Assembly: GCA_013400975.1 (NCBI GenBank)
Contig: WBMZ01003425.1
Span: 434,001 to 498,000 of the forward strand
Reading direction: 5' to 3'
DNA length: 64,000 bases
Origin: Atrichornis clamosus
Taxonomy: Eukaryota > Chordata > Aves > Passeriformes > Menuridae
Shown here: positions 1 through 64,000 of the stretch, one piece after another
Layout of the letters: each line of letters starts with the position of its first letter
Numbering within the stretch: the first letter of the stretch is position 1
Program-made: the position numbers and the translations under genes
The notes under the pieces: model-generated
What the model saw: the letters and a program-made list of their open reading frames with translations, nothing else
Told to the model about the DNA's origin: nothing
Database searches by the model: none

Positions 1-3000
1 ACTAATTTTGTCTCTGAAGATGCAGTCATTTGTTACAAAAAAGAGATGCTTTCAAGATCTCCTTTTTGGGAAATTTGCGTCAGTTGTCTGCTTTGTGCAA
101 TTTCTACTGAGAAAAGAGACCATTAGATGCATTTTTTTTTATAAGTAGCAACTGCAAATAAAAGCAAGTTAAACCAAAAACACACCTTTTTTTCCCTTTC
201 CTAAATTTTCACTGTAACTCCCCTTTCTAATTTTTGATTGTCATTCTTCTTCCTAAATTTAGGTGAAATTAGGTTCCAGTAAAGGAAATATAGTTAAATT
301 AGATGAAGCTGGCTGAAATGCAAGAGAGGAAAAGAAAATTTCATATGTCCACCTCTCATGCTTTGAAATACAAAATTTCATTTTATGTGGAAGACACATC
401 TCAACAGTTTTTAATATAACTATCTAAACAAGTGAATTAGACATAGAATTCATGTGATTCTTAAGGCATCTGATAGCAAAGTACCTGCAAACTACTTAAA
501 AATTTCATTCTACATAAGTAATACTAAGATGTATTATGCACCTTTATGCAGTAGTATTACCAATATTATGACTAGATATTCTAGAAAGAAGGTGTAGCCT
601 GCATGATCAGATTATGATGAGGCTTCTAAACTTACAAATAGGGTCTTGCTTAAAACTTCCTTCAGTCCCCAGATTTCTCTTCACCTTTTGGACTCTTCCT
701 TTTTCTCAAGTTTGAGAACTGATGGCTCTGTCTCTCCAGTCTGTCTCTCCTACACAGAATCCTGTTGGCACGTGCTCTCATGCCTTTTCTCTCATTGATG
801 TCCAGATGCTGCTCCAGCACTCAGGTTTTCACTGCTCCTCATCTTTTCTTCAGCCCTCAGAAAAGCAGCTCCCATTCTGTTTCCAAGGCCAGACCAGTTT
901 ACAGTCATCTACTCCTGGCTCTGCCCTCACCCTGCTTATGAAATGCTGTAATAATTTTGGAGTGGGGAAGTTGGATGATATGGCTGTCCAAATCTTTGCA
1001 TGCTTCTTTAGAAAGAGTAGCCAGTAGTATCTCATGTTGTGAGACAAATATATTTCACAAATAAATTAAAAAAAAAATATTTAAAGGGTGAACTCATTTT
1101 TACAAACTACTGTGTCAAATGAGGGTAATTTGACAGTTTAATTTAGCCAAGAATTAATTTCTGAGGCAAAATAGAAATTCCTGTATTTCAGAAAGGGGAG
1201 TAGGGAAGTTTTGAAGAGAGAAAACATGAGAATAATTCATGCCTCAGAAGAAAGACATCTTAATTTATTTTTCTAAAACATGAAAATAGAAATTGATACC
1301 ACATCCATTTCCATTCAGGATAAGAACTATGAAAAGTATCAATTCATAGCATATCAAGCAGATATTCCTAGTGCCGAGCTATGTGCTCACCCTATTTTCA
1401 CTAAGTCATGCATTTTACTATTTGTAGTTGTTTCAATTTAATATTCTGTAAAACTCAAAGCATGAGTTTGCTTGGGTCAATAAACTATAGTTAGTTCTTT
1501 TAGGCATGCTTTTTCCAAAGGATTGTTCACAGTAGCTGTGAAGGAAAAGCTAAGATCTGTAGCCAAGCACAAGAACATGGCAAATTTTTTGGTATTGCAA
1601 AAGAGAAGAGACTATTGAGTAGCTGGATTTTCTGTGCATTCGAATTTGGTGTTGTGCCATTGCTAATGCCTAGCAATGCTCCATTCTACTTAGCTTTTTT
1701 GAATAGAAAATGAGATAATATCTGACTGGTAAAATGTGTTTTGCACAGTTTATCTCCAGGTTCTATTCTGCCCATTCTTGTGCACGTGCTTTGCTTTGGT
1801 CATGTAAGTAGCCTCTAAAATTAGTGGTACAGTAGAGCCTTGGATTTTCACTGCTGCGCTGTGTGCAACTTTTTACTTGCCAGTTTATTTTTGACATATG
1901 CATTTGAGCGTGATATTTTCCTGTATAAAAACTGGTTTAAAAATTAAATGTGGCATAAGTTCAGGGTGTAAGTTATTATTTTGTAATCTATGTAACCTGA
2001 AGTATTTCCAAACATCTTAAGAATACCCAAACTATTCAAATGGTCTGTAGAATGCACACTCCCTTTGGAGAAATGGAAAGATCAGTAAGGTGACAATTAA
2101 AACAACACTGTTTCATTTATGCACTGTAATATAAAATGCAGAAGTGACAAGACAATAGATTAAGGGTAGCTTTCTCTGTCAGCAAATATTTTGTCTGATT
2201 GTAAATGTGAATACATCATGTTTTTACTTTAAGCAATTTAAAATTATATATTTATTGTATATACAATACCTTATACTCTTGCAGTTGCAGTTCTATTGGC
2301 ATTTGGGGGTAATTTCTGTCATTGTATGAGTAGCTGTGATAGCAGAGTTACAGTTCAGGAGTTGGGGTGGGGGTGTGAAGTGTGCTTATATCTGTAGTTG
2401 AAACTCTCTTTTTCCTTGAAAATAGTGCATTTTTAAAAAATATTGCAACTATATTAAATATATATTCATTATTATGAAAAAAATTTTTCTTTAAAAGCAA
2501 TAGAACTAAAAATCACGTGGAGATGGGATATAGAATGTAAATATTATGTGCTATCCACATAGACCTTCATAAGTGGCAGGTGGTCTTACTTATCAAGAAC
2601 ATTCTTTTGATTGTTTAAAACGTAGTGACAGTGATCTTGCCACAACTATACAGCTAAGCACAGATGTTACTTGGATTCTGGTCTGCATTAACAGATTAAA
2701 ACACTGACAGGCTTTTTTAGCATAAGATATTTCCTCAGAGACTATTTTGTCTAACCTATATTCCCCTTTTTCCCAATTCTCTTTCAGATAACGGTTCTGT
2801 GGATGAAAAGGTTTAAAATCACCTATTTCCTATAGGGATCATATATTTTGTTGATGTTTGTTTGTGACTTATTTGACCTGTTTTGTTCCTTCATTTTAGT
2901 TGTGAAATCTGCATGTTTTTTTCCCAGCTTTCCACTCTTTTGTTCTCCTTTGAGTGTATTGCAAATCTGTTGCATTTTATAAACAGGATAACCCTCACTG

Positions 3001-6000
3001 TTGTGCTTATCATAATTGCCAACACAGGGGTCTGCTACTGTCAAATACATCTGATTTTTGCCTCTAATTATCACCTACACTGTATACACTATAGGACTTA
3101 AAGGACAACAGTGTTTGGGAAGCAATACCTTATCTTCCCATGGATTCATCCTCTGTGTTTCACTAAATGCTGAATGCTCCCAAAATGTACCCCAAAGGAA
3201 CAGTTACTCTAGCTTTGGCCTGGAGCTCACCCTGCTAAACATTTTCATATGTCTTATACGTTTGATGCAGTTAAATTCTGTCCAAAACTTATTAAAAGCA
3301 ACCAAGTAACTCTACTTTTTTTGGTCTCTGTTAAAGGCTCGGTTAGTAAGTGCAAGTTCCTTGGATGCTTCCAAGCTTTATGCAGTCCAGGCATTTACTG
3401 GGTAAGTAACAACATGACTGTGCATTTTGTTACTTATATCTGCAAATAAATCTTATAGGATTAAGTTTTTTTTATTTTAAGAAATTGCATTATTTTAAAA
3501 GGAAGCTAGCTTCATTGTGTACATCTTCTCCTTTTAATTTTTTTAATTCCTTATTTTTTAAGAACCAATTTAAAGGCAATCTACAGCTTTTTAGTGGCAC
3601 AGGTAGTTTCCATGCAGTCTGTCATACCTCAAAGTGTTGTATTTCTGCCTTTTGCAATGCACAGAACCTTCAGAGTTGCTGTATGAGTGTGAGGCCACAT
3701 GTGACATCGGGCAGGATTAGTCACCAAATGCAGACCAGAGAAACAGTTTAACATCTGGTTATTGAGTAGCTTAGGACAGCATTTTGTAAGGAGATTCTGA
3801 GTGTAGGTACTGACAGTCGAGTGTTGTATCTCTGGCTGTAGGAAGCTGCATGTGACCGTATTGTTTTGCTGTGTGCACCACTTTCTAGAACCAGTTCCTT
3901 GATTACAGTGTCCTGATAGATGTAGACCTTTAAAAGGTAATGTAGAATTCCTATTTTTTGTGAGTTACACACAAAGAGAATTCTCATAGGTGTAAGGAGA
4001 ACTTTGGCCACTGACAAGGACTATACAGACAGAAGCTACTCTTATGCTCTCTCTTCCATTCACAGGTGAATATAATGAAATATTGAATCCTCTGAGAATA
4101 ACCTGTGTCAATCCTTCATACAGACATCCTGCAACCACTGCATAGGACAACTTCATATGGCTGACAGTAGCTCAATACTAGCTCATATTTTTAGATTAAA
4201 CCTTATTTCTTTTGCTGACAAAGTATAGACTGGTCCTCTCCTCCCTTTTCTGTCTGCAGTATCTTCATTCAAACCTCTATTATACTAGTCTTCCCTGAAA
4301 ACAGTTATGCAATTTTTATTTAACTTCTCAGTCTGCCAAAGAATGCTGTCATTTCAAAGACTTCTGTGGCTCTGTTTTAATCACACTTCCCACTCTACTC
4401 CTGCATGCAAAACCTAATGCTAAATTCGAGGATCCCTCAGCCTTTTCACTGCCAGCATAGCTATGACTCCTGCCCCCTCTAATTCTCTCCAAAAGATGTT
4501 GCCACTTGAAGCAAGGGGAGATTCCTTCCCTCGCAGCTATTGTTACTGTGCCTTATCTACACAGAAATATCTCAGTTGCCTCTTTTCTGCCTTGTTCTTC
4601 CCTCTCCTGTCACAATGCTCTGAACCCACCTCACACACACCAGCGCATCCCAAGTCCATGGCAAGAACTGCAGCTCTTCATTCTCTGCAATGACCTTCAC
4701 TTGGTTGCATGAAATGAAAGACAAGCAGGACAAGCAAATCAAGGCAAAGACCAAAGTCAGCATTTCTGGGGTTTCTCATGCAACTTCTCTGTCCAAAGGC
4801 AAAAGCACCACCTTTCCTGGTTTTTCCATAGCAATACCACATAATATCTTCATTTTATTTTTCTTCTTCACTTTATTGAAAATGAGACACGTTGGAGCTC
4901 ATTATTTCCGTATTTTTAAAAAGTGAAAGTAGGTCAGCTGGGTTTTTCTTTATGTATATGAATCTTGGGTAGCACAGTTTTACTTTTTCCAGAGATATGC
5001 TCTGTATTAATTTATTGCTTGCCTAATGGTGAGTCAGAGACTGATCATTTTGCCACGCAGCCTGATCCATTCTGAAATTTTTAAATATTACACAGATGGT
5101 GCAGCATGCTGATGATTGCTCCTTTCCTTCAGTGGCATATTCTCAACGGGAAAACAAATGTATTTTTCTTATATTCTCTGACAAATTCAAATAGATTACT
5201 GTGTTATGTAGAATATTTTCAGAAGCACAAAAAAAAGTTAATATGACAGATTTTTTTCTTGGCTTGAATGATAACATCTATCAAATTATTAAGATTCAAA
5301 TTCATCATTTGTGTCAGGCTACTTTTGGGCTATAATTGGGTGTAGGGAGGGGAGCAGAAGCTTCAATGTATAACCTACATTAACATGAACCATTTTTCTA
5401 TGGCTGTAGTGTTCAATGTTTCCAAAGGCTATATACAAAGACTGTAAATTCATTGTCAATACAGCGTTGTCCAGTTTGTTAGTTCTGGTAAGGAAGCTCT
5501 CCTCTTTTTCAATAACGTTTGATCTCACAATCCAGATCAGTATATTAATCCTTATTTGCAACTGATAGCCAAAAGTCTTTGCATAATTATGGTCCTCTTA
5601 AATGTTATTAGAAGGATCAATTTGTTCTTGTACAAAGATTTTGTGCACAGGAGAATGTCTGGTTCATATCACCAGAGTCAGGGCTCTTACAGTAAAGATG
5701 TGAGAAAAAGTACTACATAAGGAATTCTCTGAAAATAAGACTGAGATGTGTGTTTCCAGCAGAGAGGCAGGAGTTATTGTCTTGTAGGAGTTCGTCTGGT
5801 CATTGGTTTATTGCACAAAAGAAAGGATACAGTTCCCTTTACAAGCTGCAGTTTCAAATTGTCATTCTTCCCTCAAGTGTGGTTAGCTTCTTTAATCTCT
5901 TAAGGGTATTCAGGTAAGTATGCAAGTGTAAGAACTCCTAGTTGTTGAAGCATGCCATTGCCATACTTCAACAATTAAAAGAATTGCAGAAAAGTTGCAG

Positions 6001-8034
6001 AACCTGCTGGTGGAATACATAAACGCCTTGGTAGTATCTGCAGTACTGCCTTGGTATTTTCAGAAATGATAAAGGGCATTTAAAGCAAAAATATTTCATG
6101 TCATTGATATTTTGCCTTGCAGTTAGTAACTGGAATAGGTTTTACCTTTTCAAGATAAAATTGGTATTTCTTGACTATATATAAACTTATAAGCAAATAT
6201 TTGCTATATTGTACAGATACACAGAGGAAAAAGCAGAGCTAGATATTTCTGCTAAGTTGAAGTTGAGTTGCAAATCATAATGAAAAGACTGTGGGGAGGA
6301 AGTACAGATTGAGTAGCTATTTAAAGACAGAGGTGTGACAGCAGATATAGCTGCTGTTATAGCAGATCACTGAGCACAAATTACATTGTTAATGTCATAA
6401 TAAAATATCTTTGTATTATGTACTCATCTGTCTTTATTCCATCATTCTTGCGGTTCCCTCAGAAGACATCCTTTTTTTTGGTAACATAATCAGCATTCTG
6501 AATTCAAACTTTTTTTTTTCCCCATAGAAAGACTTTTAGTCATTCTTGAATTTGGATTTTTTTCCTTGCTATATGATATTTCTTAATCATCAGTAAAAGG
6601 AGTTTAGTAAGAACCTCAATTTTAGTCATATTTGTGTGTTATAGAGCAGAATAATAGGTGGGAATCATTTTACAGATATTGCATCTTTGTGAGCATAAGA
6701 ATGCCTTATACACAATAACTTTTATTTACTGCAGATGGAACTGCTCCTGAGTAGCAAAAAGCCCTGATTTTCTCTCTTGGTCTCTGTGCATTTACTTTTC
6801 ACAACCTCAGAATTGTTATTTTATTTCTATCCCACTTTTGCTGGGTTTGTAAGTGTGTCTGGAAGTTGCAATTTGGGTCCACCACAATCTTTATGTTCTT
6901 GAAAATAAGTTCTAGTATTACAACCCTGCATGGAAGAATGTTCATGTGAAAATGTAAAAGAATTGCATAAGCAGGTCATGAATTCTTTTCCCTTTCTTAG
7001 TGAATGATGTTGGTGCACCAGAAGAAAGTGAAAATTTCATCAGTAATTTCAGTTATATCTCTTTTCATGCAATAATTGTCATGTGTATAAATAAGATGAA
7101 GGCTTTCAGATGACAAAATCTTTGTTGTGACATGTAGTTTTTATATACTTAGAGAAATATAAGAACTGAAAAAAGTATTTGAGGTAGTGTCAAACAGAAG
7201 GACCGTGGAAAGGAAAATGTTGGATCTTCAAAATTATGGTATCCCAGCTTCTCTAAGAATCTTCAGGTATCTCTGAATTAGAACTGACAAGGTATACAGC
7301 AATCTTCCAAAATCCTCAGTGGAAAAAGTTCAGGAGAATACCGATGTTAATTGTTTTGAACAGTCAGGGAGAATGAAGTTGATTGTTATCCAGATCAGTA
7401 TGTATTTTAAATTCTGTTGGTGTGTCAGCCTTTTACTCTCTGAAGTGACTCCAGGTTGCTATTTGTTGTTGTTTCCACCTTTTATGTGAGGTCTAATTGG
7501 GGTTTAATTGTGTGCTCAATGAAAAAGCTTAAACCAGGCAAGAGAAAATAATTATTATTGTCATCATGGAATTATTTTCAAAGTGACAAGTTCAGTTTTC
7601 CACATTCATGTGGAGTTATATGAGATGTGATTTTGTATTTAGCGAGATATTTTAATCTTTGTGTCAAGTTTATTACAATGATATTCAGTGATATATATGG
7701 TAGTCAATATGCGATGTTGGGCTGTGTCTCAACTACCAGATATACAGGAACTTATGATGGAAAGCTACTCTTATGACTTCTAAATCAACGATAAAACGTT
7801 TTAGGACTTACTAAGCAACAGTTCAGCTACTCTGCTTTGGGTGAATGCCAGAAGAAAAAGCATCAAGAACACTCCTACTGGTTTTTCATAAGAGTTAGAG
7901 CACTTACCTTCTTTAGCTGATAGCTGCTAATTTTGATTTTAACTCTAAATACAGACAATATAAGCAGTTCTTAAGGATGTAGACTTGTAAACCCCATGTT
8001 TTTATTTTCTTCTGTGCTTTTTCATCTCCTGCAG
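1..8034 (+). other. UNC13C: Intron (3' part) upstream of exon 1
   Basis: This is AT-rich noncoding sequence ending in a clear acceptor (pyrimidine-rich tract then CTGCAG). The next exon needs two bases from the preceding exon, so a coding exon must lie upstream of the window. I found no Munc13-like exon, CR1 or LTR in this stretch. Open frames of up to about 100 codons (for example 722-1027) show no recognisable domain and no suitable splice context. Confidence 0.7.
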
Positions 8035-61690
<53,656 letters not shown>

Positions 61691-64000
61691 GTAAGTAATT
61701 ACCTTCCCCAAAATAATTAAGAATCATATAGTTATTAAAAAAGGACAAGAAGTACACCTGAATCAGTAGTTGTATTTTAAATAGAATCTAGCTAGAGATT
61801 TTTGTACAGAATGTAGCATGGACATAGTTTGACAAAAACTTAGTGCTCTGGTAATGGAAAGAGAATCCTTTGTTTTAGGAACATTAAAAATACAGTATAG
61901 GAGTCATCCCAAAAAGTTAAGTAGCAAAATACTGTACAAGAGAGCTAAATGGATAGAAGGGAAATTTCAGTGGAACAGTGTGATGATATTAATATTATGA
62001 GAGTGTCTGAGTATCTTGGCACAAATGGTGTTCAGATCATGCTGAGGCTCTTCTAGGTATGATTTTTATGAATGTATTTGTAAAAGGATAATGAATTTCA
62101 CAAAAAGACCCTCTCCAAATTTATGATTGGCTAGCCAGACTGAAAAATCATAAAATGGAGAGCAATGTCCTGGAGATGGAAGTTGACTACTCAGAATTGA
62201 AGATGTAACAAATGAGGGAGGTTCAATCAATAACCAAGACAAGTCAAATAACTTAAGGTTGATACATCAGTAGAAAAGAGAGAGACAATCAATAAACACA
62301 GAAAAAGGAGGCAGTGCTGGGGTTTGAACATGAAATATATAGAGAGAGCGCAAAGCAACGTTTCACTTATTACAGCTGGAGAAACAGACCTTGCACTAAT
62401 TGAAATGTGACATGATGAGGCCCTAGGGAAATGTTTTAGCTCTTAGCTTTTCAGAGCTATTTTACAGAGAGATTGTAGAAAGTCTGGGCGTAGTCTAACT
62501 GTGATGACTTATGCAAAAGTTAAAATGGAAACCTACCTGTGTATTAAGACTAAACAATTAATAGAGGTGTCTTCAGTTGCATTTAATTGAGTGCTCTGAA
62601 GGGGAGTTGGAACTGTCTGGGTTTTCAGCCAAAATAGGGCAGATACTGAAAGCACTCTGTACATTGGGATGTGCTTGTCTATTGATAAAAGGTGCCATGC
62701 TGTTTATGGACCCACAATGCAATTAACAAAGAAACCTCCTGGTGATAATCAGAAGTTGGAAGATATTTCATTGCCTTCCTTTACTTGAAAAAAATACAGT
62801 ATTGTTTTAGTCCTGGATAATAAGCATCTCTTTGTTCAGTCATTTCCTGCATGGACTTTATTAAGGAATAAGTTCTTACCCTATAAAGGAAAAAAACCTC
62901 TTTTCCTGTTTACTTCATTTTTACAACTTAGAGTGAAGTTCCTCCATTAACAAAAGCTCAACTTTTTGTCTGACAGGCTGTATAAATAATACACTTATTG
63001 TAAAATATCTGATTGAGACAAGCACATATGTGTGATTCATTTCAGCCTCTTCATTGAAATTAAACAAGGGTAATTGGGGGTTAATCACCCTAAAATTTAT
63101 TCTAGCTGTATTTTCATACAAATGTGAGGGAGAAAGTAAAGGGATAAAGAACAGGGTTCTTCTAAGGGGATTAGTAGGTTCCCTAAAGTACAGATGAGTG
63201 ATTGTGTAAGATGTGAAAAGAGAATCAGGAGTGGACGGAATTGGGACAGATTAAGGGAGAGAGCTTGTGTCTCTGACTTCTCTCTCATTTTCACTGCTGT
63301 TTTGTAAGTGGAAGAGTGAACACAGGGAATAAAATGTCTTTTAGAAATGGGAGACTTCAGAAGCAAAAGATGAAGAGGCTCTGAGTGGAAAAACTTGAAA
63401 AACTGTTCAGAGTTTCTTTGGACATAATTTTTTCAAAGAAAAGCTTCTCCTAACAAAGGCAGCATGTAAAAACTGTTGGAAAAAAAATGACAGAGAGCCT
63501 CTTTTCCCCTGCTCACCCCAGAAAAGAAAATGGATTAAAATGGATTAAAGGAAAATGTAAGTTGAAACACAAAAATATTTTTAAAATAAGACTCCTTGTC
63601 AGAAATATATGGCCATGTAGTGTCTCAGTGGAGTATTCAGGCCTACATCCATTTGAATCTTATTTTAGAAATGAGGTAACCAAAGATCCCCAGGAGAGCT
63701 CCAAGCATTCTGATAGAAGTTTTCACAATTGTATAATATTTCTCAGAATTCTATTTCTCAAGCAGTTTTGAAAACCCTATTTTTATATCTACCTCAGAGG
63801 CAAAAATTATGCTGTGATGGAGTAGTTTGAACTGTATCAGATTATGAATCCAGATAAAACATGACATGATTGCCTCAGCAAGCATTACAGCCACAGACAG
63901 ACCATACCAAACCACCCAGTGGGAGTGTGGGGGCAACCTGCTGTTCTTATAAGACATAAAAGTCTTGACAAGTTTGAGGGAAAAACGTGGTCTGGTATTT
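61691..64000 (+). other. UNC13C: Intron 15 (5' part)
   Basis: This is the phase-2 intron that runs off the right edge. It is AT-rich with scattered purine-rich patches (GAGAGA near 62.3 kb) and a short doubled TGGATTAAAA near 63.53 kb. I found no further Munc13 exon and no recognisable mobile element. A donor-side exon is certain, so the gene continues. Confidence 0.75.

Noticed and set aside
722..1027. Plus-strand open frame of 101 codons in the first intron
   Set aside because: The low-complexity Ser/Leu/Gln text has no Munc13 similarity, and no phase-compatible splice sites connect it to exon 1.

Overview
The window is vertebrate nuclear DNA, most likely from a bird. It is AT-rich and intron-dominated, with short exons bounded by GT/AG splice sites. 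It contains degraded CR1 LINEs, including the bird-typical 3' end in TTCTGTGATTCTATGA, and GC-rich blocks that resemble avian endogenous-retrovirus LTRs. A songbird source is plausible from those LTR-like blocks, but this rests on recall and not on a search.

One protein-coding gene is supported: an interior part of a Munc13-family gene on the + strand, best matched to UNC13C (Munc13-3). I place 15 exons between 8035 and 61690. Their phases are mutually compatible, and together they encode 633 complete codons plus a split codon at each end. In order they give: a linker before the C1 domain (exons 1-4, including a 6-nt microexon and a symmetric 132-nt exon), the zinc-binding C1 domain (exon 5), a C1-C2B connector (exon 6), the C2B domain (exons 7-9), and the start of the MUN domain (exons 9-15). 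The large N-terminal part, the rest of the MUN domain and the C-terminal C2 domain lie outside the window. Exon numbers here are local to this window.

Layout: 1-8034 is an intron tail with nothing recognised. 8035-19861 holds linker exons 1-4, with a CR1 copy at 9941-10393 and a 58-bp tandem duplication near 16.1 kb. 20924-39118 holds the C1 and C2B exons, with a probable solo LTR at about 23.1-23.7 kb, a possible old LINE remnant at 33.3-33.8 kb and an LTR fragment at about 38.2-38.65 kb. 40405-52989 holds the first MUN exons. 52990-61556 is an 8.6-kb intron with two CR1 3' ends and two GC-rich islands. Exon 15 follows, and the rest of the window is intron.

Munc13 proteins prime synaptic vesicles at presynaptic active zones. 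C1 binds diacylglycerol, C2B binds calcium and phosphoinositides, and the MUN domain opens syntaxin for SNARE assembly. The zinc ligands of C1 and the core aspartates of C2B are present, so this looks like an intact functional gene. I see no second gene, no RNA gene and no unusual multi-gene system. The most interesting features are the microexon, the 44-codon symmetric exon and the repeated ATG/GT exon ends just before the C1 domain.
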